A stretch of DNA of 64,000 nt, from NCBI RefSeq assembly GCF_008831285.2, contig NC_045148.1, forward strand, positions 21,817,002-21,881,001. The letters run 5' to 3'. The notes under the pieces were generated by a model. The model did no database searches. It had not been told where the DNA came from and saw nothing but the letters and a program-made list of their open reading frames with translations. Source of the DNA: Nymphaea colorata. Lineage: Eukaryota; Streptophyta; Magnoliopsida; Nymphaeales; Nymphaeaceae. The position numbers and the translations under genes are program-made. Position 1 is the stretch's first letter. Each line of letters starts with the position of its first letter. Of the stretch, positions 47,516 to 58,615 are shown one piece after another.

Positions 47516-48601
47516 AAGGATATAGAACCTTGAATTATTGTTACATGAATCTGCCTCAAATTTTTGATAGATTCATGGGATGCTTAGTTTGACCAACATA
47601 TGCATGTTGATACATCCCCCTTTCTAGAAGCAACTGATCATGTATCAAAACCATTCCAAGACGTGCTTAAGAAAGAAAACGCAACTAGAAAATTCTACCA
47701 GGCATAACTCCCAGCTTAATTCCCCATTTAATTATTTTCAAGAAATTGTAGCTTCCTTTAGGTCAACAAGATGTATAATCTCGAATTAATACAAAACAAA
47801 GTGATGCATAGACTCAAAGAAATTAGATGCACCACAAATGATAAATATCAAACATTTGAGCATGATTAGAAAGTGGAAGTATCAAGATGAATCTTGCATG
47901 CAAGGGTCGAACCGGAGTTGAAATACAATTTTACATATTTTTTTGTAGTGGTTATTTTAAAAAATTTAAAATTTACATATAAAATTTTGATTTTTTTTAT
48001 ATTTTCTAAACAAGAACACGTAATAGAGAGTATTTTGATCAACACGTCAGATGGCCATTGCATTCATTGTTGTAGGGCATATCTTTCATATCGAAGTAAA
48101 ACAGTCCGAGATCCAAGATCCACAATAAGCAAAACAAAGGGGACGAAGGGGAAAACAAAGGGGACGAAGGGGATTAGTTCGGTGGTCCCTCTGTACCCAC
48201 TCTTTGCAGAAAGCGTGTTCCAACTCCATATATGGTTCAACGGGCCCAGAGGTGCCGTGTTTGACTACAATTCCCTTTTTCTTTGTTCATTCATACCGAC
48301 AAAACCTTTCACGCAACTCCGAGAGTTGTCCCGTGAGCAACAAAAAAAACAGTGGTGAACCGCCCTTCCCAATTCAAACAACCCTCTTTCGGTATTCAAT
48401 TCGGATCGGTGTACCGAATCAGTCACAAACACTATGAAACAGAGTCTATCAAGTACAGAACTCCTTCGCCAATGGTACTTATTCCACGTAGCTCAGAATG
48501 TCCTTTTATTATCTAGACAAGTCCAAGAAACCATCCCCTGCTCTAAATTGAACAGACCCATTGAACGAGGTAGATCTCTCTATTGGCCTCTATAATATGC
48601 A
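47516..48601. other. Spacer with a compositionally distinct island
   Basis: A foldback related to 15649-15684 lies at 47544-47579. From about 48080 to 48440 base composition rises towards 50% GC and a frame reads through a 21-bp tandem repeat (48131-48172). Its amino-acid sequence (around VFQLHIWFNGPRGAVFDY) is unfamiliar to me. An organelle-derived insert is one possibility. Confidence 0.35.
48131..48172 (+). repeat. 21-bp tandem repeat, two perfect copies
   Basis: The unit starts AAAACAAAGGGGACGAAGG and repeats exactly once. In the open frame it would encode KTKGTKG twice. Confidence 0.93.
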
Positions 48602-48619
48602 ATCTCTCTCTCTCTATCT

Positions 48620-48667
<48 letters not shown>
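48602..48667. repeat. (CT)n(AT)n microsatellite
   Basis: A short CT run at 48602-48615 is followed by about 46 bases of AT. Confidence 0.95.
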
Positions 48668-48669
<2 letters not shown>

Positions 48670-48849
48670 AAACATATAATCACAAGAAGCAAACACAGAA
48701 TCTCAAATTGTCTCTAATTACTCAACTGAAGATGAAAAGTGAAAACAGACTCCTCTTGTATACTCAAAACGTGAAAAATGTACACTTTGTTCATGTTCTT
48801 TACGCAAGACAAAAAGATAATAAGAAAAATGGAAAAGGACAGTAGTGTC

Positions 48850-48961
48850 ATAATGTGAGGAGGTTAGCAGGCAGCAGGGCCGGAGCCACGCCGTACCAAG
48901 AATCCGATCCGAGACTCGACCCACTCGAGCTCACCGCTGAGCCATCACGGGCCAACGACTG
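48850..48961 (-). mobile_element. Possible tRNA-derived SINE fragment
   Basis: On the minus strand, TGGCTCAGCGGTG (48943-48932) matches the Pol III A-box and D-arm consensus. GGTCGAGTCTC (48921-48911) resembles a B-box. The spacing between them is short for a tRNA-type promoter and no poly-A or target duplication was seen. It lies at the 3' end of the LRR pseudogene and seems to replace its tail. Confidence 0.3.
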
Positions 48962-49415
48962 GGCGACGTTGTCAGAGATGCAGCCATCGATGTCCACCCT
49001 GACCAAGCTGGTGCTGACGACCTCTGAGCCGGGAAACATGCCGTCATTTCAAGCGAGCTTGAGCTTGGAGCCCAACCGCTCAACCACCTCCTTCCGGAAC
49101 GGCACCTGCCTGCTGAGCCAGTTGTAGCTGAGGTCGAGGTCGTGAATCAAGGGAAGCCCACCGAGTCCAGATGGTATGGCCCCGGTGAGCCCATTGTGGT
49201 TTAGGGGCAGGTAGGTCAGGTTGCGCAGGCGAGCCATGGAAGCCGGGATAGTGCTGACGAGCCAAGTGTAGGCCAAGTCGAGGCTGACCAACCCCGCCAT
49301 ATGAGTCCAAGCCCTTTAGCTCCCGCAGTGATGCTGGAGTCTCAATAGATATGTTGTTGAAGCTCAAATCGAGCTTAGTCACCTTCGAGAGTTGGCTGAG
49401 CTCCAATGGAGTCAA
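48962..49415 (-). pseudogene. LRR protein C-terminal part (PII-2-like), broken
   Basis: On the minus strand four plant-type LRRs can be read across a frameshift near 49310. They include LSKVTKLDLSFNNIS, LVSLDLAYTWLVSTIPASM, LRNLTYLPLNHNGLTGAIPS and LIHDLDLSYNWLSRQVPF. Then comes EVVERLGSKLKLA, an in-frame TGA at 49049-49051, and NDGMFPGSEVV. The arrangement IPF-x-ERLG-KL-x-GN after the last LRR is typical of secreted or anchored LRR proteins related to PIRIFORMOSPORA INDICA-INSENSITIVE 2. The normal Cys of the NxGLC block is missing. The N-terminus is cut off by the AT microsatellite at 49465. Such proteins act outside the plasma membrane in signalling. Family placement beyond LRR is tentative. 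Confidence 0.72.
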
Positions 49416-49462
49416 AAGAAATTGAATGGAGGGGCACCTGTTTAAACAAACTCAAATCTGGT

Positions 49463-49464
<2 letters not shown>

Positions 49465-49505
<41 letters not shown>
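49465..49505. repeat. (AT)n microsatellite
   Basis: About 20 AT units at the 5' truncation edge of the LRR pseudogene. Confidence 0.95.
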
Positions 49506-49508
<3 letters not shown>

Positions 49509-49599
49509 CAATAAATATTTAAGATTTCACACCAGCCACAATGTGGCCACGCTACTGGTTCTGGCTGATGTCAAGGATGATGAGCTAGGTGTTCTTTTA

Positions 49600-49985
49600 A
49601 AATTTTCAAACTTAAAACCTAAGTCACCCGGACTCTTTTATTTTACTGCCGCACCTGAGTCACATCGATTCGGGTGCGCACCGGACATGGGCATGGCTCC
49701 AACTCATACCCGAGCCCAGTTAGAATGCCATATTACTAAATGACTTATATAATATATGTTGTTGTGATATTTTAGTATGCAATACAATTATTCTGTTGTT
49801 GTGATAACTTAATTATAATAATAATATATGCATGCTTATTCTGTTGTATATATGATAAATTAATAAAAATAATAATAATAAAATACCCTTACCACACCGC
49901 CGCACTTAAATTTTTTATAATGTGCCGCTCCAGCACCCATACCCGCATCGGCAACCACACCCGCACCCCACACTCAGGTGATAGA
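49600..49985. mobile_element. MITE-like element with GC-rich ends and AT-rich core
   Basis: The left end contains CCGCACCTGAGTC and GGGTGCGCACCGGACATGGG. The right end contains ACACCGCCGCACTT, CACCCATACCCGCA and CACACCCGCACCCCAC. The core is nearly pure AT with AATAAT repeats. This composition is typical of non-autonomous hAT-like elements. Exact ends and target duplication were not determined. Confidence 0.35.
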
Positions 49986-50044
49986 GCTTAAAACCAAAGA
50001 AACAAATTAGGTCAAATGGGGAGTTGGTAAGAGAACTTAAAAGA

Positions 50045-50161
50045 GTCATGCTCGAGGTGTGGCTTGGTCTATCGAATTGAGTTCAAGCTGACCTTGTATT
50101 GCTAAAAACGAGCTCGAGCCAAGCTGAACGAGCTTAATTTTGACTCGGTTCCTATATATCC
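50045..50161. mobile_element. MITE remnant abutting the LINE
   Basis: GAGCTCGAGCCAAGCTGAAC and CGAGCTTAATTTTGACTCGG resemble the element at 47340. The right side ends TATATATCCCTACA, whose complement TAGGGATATATAGG resembles a hAT-type end. It starts right where LINE ORF2 stops, so it may have caused or followed the truncation. Confidence 0.35.
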
Positions 50162-51409
50162 CTACAAGTGGGTCAAGTGTGTGCTGAAGTGGTGTGAGTT
50201 TCCTGTAGGTATAGTATCAACACCCTCAAATAACATTCCTTGCGCTTCATCTATATCTAACACCCTGCGAAAATAAGCAGTGCGCACTTCAAGAATCTGT
50301 CTACTCTGTACATATTTAGTGCCATCATACTCTATACTTATAATCTTTCGTTTAGCTTGCCAAGACTTAGCCATCTCATGAAAAAAGGAGGTGTTCTTAT
50401 TGCCTTCCGCAAGCCAACGAATACGCGATCTTTGTTTCCACATTACCACTTCCATGAGAAGGGCCTGAGATAGTTGCTTCCTCACTCCGTGTTCCTCATC
50501 AATCGCACCTTCCACCCCTTGTTCCATATGCTCCCTGCTTTCCTCTAGCTGGCTTTGAAGGGTGGTGATGTTGTCACTAAGATTACCAAAAGAATGTCTG
50601 TTCCAATGTAGAAGAGCCTTATGCAGGCGATTAAGCTTAAGAAAGAGGCGCATCATTGGGCAGCCCCGAGCCTCACCTCTCCAAGCTTCAAGCATCACTA
50701 CCTTACCTTCCCTGTCCGTCAACCAAGACTTAAAGAATCTAAACGGCTTCGGACCCCATGTATCATCATTAATGTCCTTGGACTGATATAGAAGCACACT
50801 ATGATCGGATGTGGCTGACGTCTGGACCTTAAGCATGCCTTCTCCACCAAAACCAGTTTTCATTGTTAACCATGCACCAATCCAGCTTACACTGCTCTAA
50901 GTCTTGCCTTTGTCTATGGTTCGACCACGTAAACCTCTTGTTACTATCTTCAACCTCCTTTAACCTGCAAGCATAAACAAAGCAACTGAAAGATAAGCAG
51001 GAAGCAATTAACGGAGTAGAACCCGATTTATTTTGGCTGTTGAGCATGGCATTGAAATCGCCAATTAACATAACCGGTCCTTTGACTCTAGAAACAAGGG
51101 CCTCTAGTTTGTAAAGGCTTTGCAGCCTTTCCCCAAACCTAGGAGGTACACACCAAAAACTACAAAGACTTTGTCATTTGCCAGTCTACGAAAAGAAACA
51201 CCAACCCAATTATGGTCAACAACCAGAGAAGTATGTTCCATTTCCTCCTCTTTCCAGACACATAATATTCTCACCACACCGTCAGTACCTTCAACGTTAG
51301 TCACAAATCTATAGTTGTGGTATCTTTCCATGATTATCTTCATCCTATGATTGGTAATCATCGAATGAAGAACAAACCCAACAAAAGGATTAAACTTATT
51401 GAGAATCAA
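50162..51409 (-). pseudogene. LINE ORF2: endonuclease and pre-RT region only
   Basis: On the minus strand three frames carry parts of a plant L1 ORF2. The first (51409 to 51104) has a degenerate APE endonuclease start. The second (51071 to 50829) has IGDFNAMLNSQNKSG and RFTWSNHRQ, the GDFN and FTWSN endonuclease blocks. The third (50863 to 50162) has SDHSVLLY with the catalytic SDH, then KPFRFFKSWL, WNRHSFGNLSD and WKQRSRIRWLAEGNKNTSFF, the block that precedes reverse transcriptase. It stops there: no FADD-bearing RT or RNase H is present. Intact ORF2 would nick target DNA and reverse transcribe the LINE RNA. Confidence 0.9.
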
Positions 51410-51411
51410 AC

Positions 51412-53348
51412 TTAATTCTTGCTGTGCAGGCCTCTTTGCAAGGCCTCTAAAATGTTGATAGCCTCTACCAGTGCTCCCTCAATTCCGAGAGCCCTGCCAC
51501 TAGCATTCTCTTCATTATATTCCACATTTGGAAGGTTTATAAGTGCCTGATTTATATTGTCAGCCACCTTTTTTTGCTTCTTGGACCCATTATATTGGTG
51601 AACAATTGCATCTTCCAAACTAATCACAGTGGCTGGTGGGTGACCTTTCTTGCCCTTGATGGCAAACCTGGTTGATTTTCTCGTCCCCCTCTGCCTAGCA
51701 TCAACTACTTCAATGTGGCTGCTCACAAGGTCAGAACCCTGATCAGTGCCCTCCTTCATATTCAAACTATCATCCTTCTCCTTGCCAAAGTAAGAATCCT
51801 TAGCCCCAGCTCCGAACATGAATTTGATTGGAGGTACATGATCATCCAAGCTGTTAGTGGCGGTCTGTTGTAGACAAAGGAAAGGGTTGGGAATCCCTTC
51901 ATCAGTGTTTTCAGTCTTTCCTTCCTCTGGCATGCTCTGTGAAGAGTCCATCCCCCCTGTTGTCCCTCCTTTATTAAAGTTTTTCCTCACCTGGCTACCC
52001 TCTCTCTCTACCTTTTCCTGCTTTAACCCCCATCTCCAATATCAGGAGCCAGCCTAGTTCCCAGACCTGGGTCAGTCTGATTACCATTCCCTGCATCATT
52101 CTCAAGCTGACTCCCAAGTGAGGCAAATCTGTTTCCTTGTGTGTCCCTTCTCCCAGAGTCATTTTTCTGCATCCCACCTCTTTGTTTCTTAATGACCAGA
52201 ACTTCACTCCAAACTTGCTCCTCAGCCCCTGACATTTCTGCTTTACCCTTATTCTTACATGCATCCTCGTAGTGTGAAGTAGTGCCACAAACATAGCAGT
52301 AACGAACCGTAGATTCGTATAACACTTCTTGAGATATCCTGTTTCCCTTGGCTTCAATGATGATTTTGGGCACCGGTCTGAAACCAAGCGGAACATCCAT
52401 GCACACCCGAGCGAAACCTAGTTTGTCCCTGTGCATCGTGCATTCATCTACTCTAATGAAGGAGGCACCCATCCCCCTAGCAATGGCTTTAAAGCTATAC
52501 GAATTCCTAAACAAAACTGGAAGTTGAGGAAGACGAATCCACAAAGGGATTGATTCCTTTTCATTCAGGCGTAATTCTGTACCAGGCTTCCAACGATTGG
52601 TAATCAGAAGCCGACCCCCAACTACCCATTTTCTGTACATTACCACTCTGAGCTCTTCCTCAGAATCCACCCGCACCAAGAATCTCCCACTCCCAATAAC
52701 AGAAAATGTTGGACAGTTTTACATTAATCCAAAGCTTACGCAAGGCCTGGAAAACATACCTGTAGTCCATGCCTGTGCTCATTCTACCTCTGTAAAAGCC
52801 AGCTACTACTGCAAACCGATATTGCTGCTCCATTTTCTGGAACGCCTGAGCAGGGAAGACCACCATGGGTTCATCCCCAGATCTGTCCATAGTCACCCCG
52901 CCCCCGGGCACTCCTGAAAATCCGACTCCTGGCTGCCAGCAACAACACCTGCCCACCCTTTTAACTTCCTCGTTTGAAGGGTGGTTGGAGCATCACCTTT
53001 GCCCTGCTGCATATCCTTGTCACCGCTATCTTCTTCCATTCCGTGCAGGTTGGAGTTGTCGCACTTTGCTTCGCTCCTTTGGGTTGCTCGATCCATGCTC
53101 CCCAGGTCTGCAAACTCACCCCTATTGTCGAGATCCATCAGTCCGCCGATTCCCATCTCCCCAGCGAGCTTTCCCTTCCCCACTCGATGCCCTAATCTTC
53201 TCCCCTCAGAGCTTCTCTCTCCTTCGATTTCCATCCCCCCGGCGAGCCCCGGGGGTTCCCCTCCAAGCTTTCCCTTCCCCACGCGATGCCCTAGCCTGCT
53301 CTCCCCTCGGAGCTTCTCTCTCAAATCTCTAAGGGGAGTCTTGTTCAT
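51412..53348 (-). pseudogene. LINE ORF1: DUF4283 and CCHC zinc-knuckle protein
   Basis: On the minus strand an ATG at 53348 opens a basic N-terminus with a repeated RLGHRVGKGKL block (DNA repeat near 53166-53218 and 53269-53321). DUF4283 follows: MVVFPAQAFQKMEQQYRFAV (about 52870-52810), then, after a one-base shift near 52700, RVDSEEELRVVMYRKWVVGG and SIPLWIRLPQLPVLF. The zinc knuckle CYVCGTTSHYEDAC (C-X2-C-X4-H-X4-C) lies at about 52290-52250. A second shift near 52000 leads to a low-complexity C-terminal region ending at 51412. ORF1 proteins bind LINE RNA. ORF2 begins directly after the ORF1 stop. Two or more shifts make it inactive. Confidence 0.9.
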
Positions 53349-53536
53349 CTAGTTGGAACAGTCCTTGCTGCTAATCATTGATGCCTCTAGGTTTTGCTCG
53401 TCTACTAAGTTGCTGTCGAGCTCTCTGTTTATTTATTCTTTGATGTTCTTGAGAGAAGATGGACTCTCAATATATAGAGTGCAGGCCAGACCATTTTAGG
53501 TAAGATAATCTCGCAAATTCTGCATGATAAACAAAG

Positions 53537-54039
53537 TGTTAAGAAAAAAGGGATCAGATCTCTTATCAAGATCTGTTATTGTTATGTAGACTACATTTTA
53601 GGTGGTTAATGGATTGAGATAGAAATGATAAGAGTAAATCAGCAAAACGCGGTTTTACGGTTATTCAAAATAAGAATATTGCTGAAGACGTTGAGGATCT
53701 TGATGTCAATGAAAAGATGAGAATTAAGGAAGACGTTGAGGATCTTGATATCAACTGAAATTACTTAAAAGTGAGACATGGCAGATTTGTTCCATTATAA
53801 CCTTCCTTTTTGTAATCCTTCATCCACTCCAAAAATTGTGGATCTTGTAAATGTAAGTGAGAAATATGTTTTTAGTACTCTCAATTTTTCAAGAAATTGT
53901 GTATTATCATGATCTTGTATACCAAAAATCTTGTAAGTGATAACTTTTTTTTGTACTATATATATGTTGTTCAAAGGAATCAATAAATACAAGTTCTCTC
54001 CAGCTTTATCTTTCGCGCTTCTCTGAATAAGTTTTCTCA
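53537..54039 (+). mobile_element. Copia 5' LTR, about 503 bp
   Basis: It starts TGTTAAGAAAAAAGGGATC and ends GTTTTCTCA just before a degenerate primer-binding site. A TATA-like TATATATATG lies at 53957-53966, followed by AATCAATAAATACAAGTTC, the usual R/U5 texture of plant copia LTRs. A 24-base direct repeat (AAGACGTTGAGGATCTTGAT) occurs at about 53684 and 53731. No second LTR was found. Confidence 0.65.
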
Positions 54040-54051
54040 TGTTAACAGAGC
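54040..54051 (+). promoter_or_regulatory. Degenerate primer-binding site
   Basis: TGTTAACAGAGC differs at three positions from TGGTATCAGAGC and lies immediately after the LTR end. Confidence 0.6.
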
Positions 54052-54590
54052 AAAACGAGAGAGGGAAATCGACTGCTCCCTTCCGCTAACTCCAAAAAAA
54101 TCCAAGCTTTTGTAGAGAGGTCCTTCAGACACCCGGAATTGGAATAATCTTCTGCTCGACAGCTAGAATCGCCTGAAGAATCAGCGCCGGCCTTCCTCTC
54201 TGCCGCCTGATGCCCTTGTCTCCAGCAAATTATTCCAGAGAACGGCGGGAAAGGAAGTCAGGGGAGGGCGCCTTCCTCGCCGGATTCTTCCTGTACTCCG
54301 GCAGCAACCCCTATTGCCGGAATTTCTCAAGGTCGACTGAATTTCTCTGCTGCGGATGTCAGTGACGAGCCCATTGCAAATCTCCTCTCGGCAGCTCCTG
54401 TTCTCAGCCTACAGGTTCAGCTCGACAGCTGGTTCTTTCAACCCTTCACTGAATCACAAACTCAGGCAGTGATATTTGCTTCTGTTCAAAGGCTTTGGTT
54501 TCTTCTCTGATTTAGGACGGCAAAAGAGCTTCTCCATCAGAGGAAAGAGGGAGGAAACAGAATTGGGGTCTATTAGGGAGGAAACAGAAT
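54052..54590 (+). mobile_element. Copia leader, duplicated at 61677
   Basis: GC-richer untranslated leader after the primer-binding site. Positions 54392-54569 match 61677-61855 in the same orientation (shared start CAGCTCCTGTTCTCAGCCTA, shared AACAGAATT-GGGG end). Gag does not follow here; similarity breaks just before a LINE fragment. Confidence 0.75.
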
Positions 54591-54707
54591 CATCTACACC
54601 GATTTGTCATATGAGTATATATTCGCTTTGCAATGGGAGGAAAATTTAATATTACTCACATAGTTGATTTCTTGAAGAACAATTCCACCCTCTTCCATTG
54701 GTTCTCC

Positions 54708-54922
54708 CTATAGCGCTCTGGCAATAGCTTGGAATGTGCATCAATTCCATAAAAATACTGGCAATTTAGGAACCCTAATCCAGATTGGCACTCCCATATT
54801 CTCCTCAATCGATAAGGAGCATCTTGGATCCCATCTGCTTGCAGCCATCACTCTTCCACCCAGTTTCCATTCTCCCCTTCTAAAAACTACCCTGAGTTCG
54901 TCCTCACTGTGAACCCTTCCAA
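54708..54922 (-). mobile_element. Second LINE ORF1 fragment (DUF4283)
   Basis: On the minus strand the frame reads RVHSEDELRVVFRRGEWK, LGGRVMAASRWDPR, VPIWIRVPKLPVFLWN and FQAIARAL. This matches, block by block, the DUF4283 of the LINE at 50162-53348 (SEEELRVVMYRKW, IPLWIRLPQLPVLF, FKAIARGM). It is diverged from it and so is a separate, older fragment. Both ends are lost. A short repeat (CTACACC-A-TTG-CATATGA type) links 54592-54635 with 55357-55400. Confidence 0.82.
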
Positions 54923-56909
54923 ACCAGTCATTTCTTTGCTAGTTTTCATTCCATCCAAACAACAAGAATCCTGAAAATTATTTTTTAATGGAGGAGAAAG
55001 AATGAAACCTGATGAGGACTCACGGTTCTCCCCTTCGATTCTTTTTGTTATCAATTGATTCTCCATCTCCTGCTCTATCTTCTAAGTCACTCACCTGCTG
55101 GTTGTCTTCAAGTTACTCCACAATTGCTGGTCTCCTGTAAATCAATCTCTGCATTCCAATCATTCTAGGTCTAACGTTCCTTTTCAACTTCCATCTGCCT
55201 ATGGAGAAACCGAAACTTGTTATCCCCCAATTCTGGTTCTGCTTTTGATCTGGGTCTCTCCTTTATTAACTCCTGACATAATGATAGATCTTCAATTCCT
55301 TCCACCCATCTTTCTTTGCCACAGCCTCTTGAGAAAAAACCACCAATTGATTAACTCTACACCAACTTGCCATATGAATATAGATTTGCTTTGAGGAATA
55401 ACTGGCTATCAAGTTCTTCTTTGGTGTTCTTTGACCAGACTACCACACCTAACATGACATTAAAGAAGCTCTAATCTTTAGTTGGGTTCCTTGTTTGTTG
55501 ATATATTAGGCAGCTAGTTATAGCCATGACTACCTTTTACATTTCTCCAAAATTCAAAAACCAAGATAAAAATAGAATTTCCTTGGAATTTGCATGGATC
55601 AAACATCTATTCTATGGAAATTTAACAGTTCATCCAAGTTTGTTAGTTATGCATAGTACCTAGTTTAGAAATGGTTGCTTGGTTATGCTGGAATTTTTGA
55701 ATTCATGAAAGAACTTTGGGATTAATTTGAGGCAAGTAATGCATCCTGTTGCTGCTTGATCAGGACCAAGAAACAAACATTCAGCAGTTGATGGCAGAAT
55801 CACCACCAAATTTCTCAGAACAAAAGTGAAAGAAATGCTCTCTGTCATTTGATTGTCTTACTTTCTTAGTCAAAAGCAGAATTTATGTTGCATGAACAGC
55901 TTGCTGGGGATTAAGTTCCTTGCATTTGTTAAGAAAAATCAATCTATGCAATGGAGAAAGATCAGCAGATTAATGCTGATATTCACAGTGATGTTTGCCA
56001 AGAATTGACTCAACCCTGAAAAGCACACAAAAAGAAACAAGCCAAAACACACAGATACAGGTTAGCAGTTAAACTGCACAAAAAGAGATATTAATTTCTA
56101 TGTATGTCAGAAGGAGCCAAAAAGAATATTATTTGACAATAATTTCTTAGGCGACTTATAGCATAACCAGTACTCAAATATTTAATTCACAAGAAAAATA
56201 AGATCAACAATACTTACACAAGTTAAAGCACACAAATAAGCAATTATTTCAGATAAGACTGTAAAAATATCACAATCATATATACCTGTGGAAGATAAGT
56301 AGCTGATGCAAGACAACAACCAACCAGCATCTAGCTCCAAAAAAAAAAACAGAATCAAAATATCATTTAAATGTCTTGACATAAGCATCTTAAACAAGTT
56401 ATCTAGGTGAAAGCAGGAACTAGGGGTCGTCTGGTAATCACAACTGGATATTATTGTTATACTTATCTGCCATAATATTTAGGACAGATTCATGGAATTT
56501 TGTAACATAATATTACATAACTCTGCCTAATATTTGGGACAGATATATGAAACAGTTATATACTGTTATTATTGGCATATGCAGAGGCAAGTTACGATGT
56601 ACATAGCTTCACCCAGCCCTGTTGGTGGTGAAAAAAAAGCCCCGTCAGAGGTAAGGAGTATTCTTGTAGTGGCCGTATCACCATCTCTCATATCTTTGGC
56701 TGAGTAAAGGCTGCTCAAGCCATTATAGTTACAAGAAAATGATCAAATAAGATTATTTGAGTGCTAAACAAAATCAAGTTAGAAAACATGGAGAATTAAA
56801 ATGAAAAAATAACCTGTGAAAGTCCGCCAAAGAGAACTTTAGAATTTGTCATTGAATGGATATGGTCAATCATAGCCGAAAGGTCATATAGAGCCAATTC
56901 CGACCAAAT
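54923..56909. other. Spacer with possible LINE debris
   Basis: At about 55310-55200 the minus strand reads LCQELIKERPRSKAEPELGD, which could be decayed LINE ORF sequence, but I cannot place it. Foldback-like strings related to CAGATTCATGG occur at 56470-56560. No gene recognised. Confidence 0.4.
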
Positions 56910-57333
56910 TAGGGTTGCCATTTATCAATGTATCTGATTTTAATTGGACATCCAACAGAACCAGTTCAAAAAATATCGGATATGGAAAAAAATTTAACAT
57001 CCAATTAAGCAATTGGAGTGGATTCAGGTTTAAGAAATGACATCTGATTGGATCCTGATTCAGATTTGGATGTACATATATATCCAACTGGATTCAGATT
57101 CAGATTCAGATATGGATTGGATTTAGTTCTAAATAAAAATCTTATACTCAAATGCTCTTACATTTTGAAAATCAGCCAGAATTGATTGAAAACTCAAATT
57201 CAGATTGTGATATTGGATTTTAGATCCATTGTTTATATTCAAATCAGAATTTGAATATGAATGTGTGAATATCCAAAAAAACAGACATAGTTCAAGATGT
57301 ATCCTATTTGAATCTGATACATTAACATCCCTA
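56910..57333. mobile_element. MITE with TAGGG-type terminal repeats
   Basis: The left end is TAGGGTTGCCATTTATCAAT. The right end, reverse-complemented, is TAGGGATGTTAATGTATCAG. Both continue with TCTGATT-like strings, and the interior is rich in GATTCAGATTCAGAT and GGATTGGAT. Such ends are known from plant hAT-like MITEs. The flanking octamers (GACCAAAT and CTCCCAAC) do not match, so the insertion is old or rearranged. Confidence 0.6.
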
Positions 57334-58127
57334 CTCCCAACCCCAATCCCAGGACTCCAGAAAGACTATAAATAAAAAAAGATACAAACCCATCAAATTA
57401 TTCCCTACTGGCCTGCAAGTGTCATACAATGGAGATAGCTAATAAGAAACTTTGGTCGATAATCAAAATTAAAAACTCTTATCATATATGTATGTGTGTA
57501 TGTACATGTGTGTGTGTGTATAGGGCAGATTTTGTATTTAAAAAATAGCAGACTATAAATTTTCAACGAACCCTGGCAGAGGCTGTTAACAGTAGAAATG
57601 CTAGTTCTTTTTGATAAATCCTATTTCACTTCTTATTTGGCTTAGTAATCAACTGATCAACATTGCTCAAAGCATGTAAATTTAAACAGTCGAAGGAAGC
57701 AACAAAAATTTGACAGAAGTAATTAAGAATGTCATAATTCATGCCATCTCTTATTGTTAGATGTCATATGCAAAGTCCGGACGATGCGAAATGTACATGA
57801 CCTTGAAAATTGAAGATTGGAAGCTCCAATCCGATAACATTTTGTTTCACTAAAGAAAAAAGACTTCACTGCAGCAAGTAAAATAGGGACTTGTTCAGAA
57901 TTGATAAGAACAGCTAAGACACTAAATCTAAACTCTGAATTGATAGGCCACCAAAAGTTTCAAGGAAGCCCATCAATTTGGAAACTCAGTCATAGTTATA
58001 ACAGAAAACAATATTAATTATCAAACTTTTTACTTACTAGACTTTCAAAACACCAATTTTTTCAACAATTGCTAATAATGTGACGTTAGGAAAACTTAAG
58101 ATGGTAGGAAAAAGGTCAAAATTTTGA
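57334..58127. other. AT-rich spacer
   Basis: No gene, RNA or element was recognised. Confidence 0.5.
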
Positions 58128-58493
58128 CTATTCCATGGATTTGCAGGAATTTCCAGAATTTTTTTTGGGCAAAATATTGTCACAACCAATTTGTTGACCA
58201 AAGTTTTCAAATCTCAAAGACAGATTGAGATGTTCCAATGCAAAAGTTCTTAATTTCTGTCTCCTATATATGGGCCTAGTTGTTTCCAAGTATGAGACGA
58301 TAAGGGCAACAATCAAGAACACAAGTTCATCAGGGGAGAAAAACAATAATCCAAACATACTCAGTAAGAGAGACCCCCAAAACACAGGAAGCCCTGGTAC
58401 TGGTTGAGTCTTTCGACTTCGACAATGGAAACAGTACGGATGATGTAGGAAGAAGGAGAAGAGAGTATACAACAGAATGAGGAATGAAATCAT
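58128..58493 (-). CDS. Hypothetical small membrane protein ORF
   Basis: I do not recognise this 121-residue frame. It opens with Met and has an N-terminal hydrophobic stretch (MISFLILLYTLFSFFL), a basic/proline segment (about residues 23-35), and two further hydrophobic segments (around VFWGSLLLSMFGLLFF and LVFLIVALIVSYL). A hydrophilic C-terminus follows. That would suit a three-helix membrane protein or an exon of one. There is no family match I can name, no promoter evidence, and a MITE lies about 120 bp upstream of it. It could also be chance coding in AT-rich DNA. Confidence 0.25.
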   Translation of the reverse strand: MISFLILLYTLFSFFLHHPYCFHCRSRKTQPVPGLPVFWGSLLLSMFGLLFFSPDELVFLIVALIVSYLETTRPIYRRQKLRTFALEHLNLSLRFENFGQQIGCDNILPKKNSGNSCKSME

Positions 58494-58615
58494 AATCCAA
58501 GCGGACCCTGAAACAGAGCCTCAGATTGTTGATCGCATTCCCAGTCAGCCTTAATGGGATTCAATTTACAAAAAAGCTTGATCACATCCTTATGAAGACT
58601 ATGGTGATCTCCTTT

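Noticed and set aside
48840-48965. Functional tRNA gene on the minus strand
   Set aside because: An A-box-like D-arm is present, but the anticodon arm, T-arm and acceptor pairing cannot be folded into a cloverleaf; at most a SINE fragment.
52865-53352. Plus-strand Pro/Ser-rich frames of up to 155 residues
   Set aside because: They lie antisense to LINE ORF1, whose DUF4283 and zinc knuckle fix the minus strand as coding.
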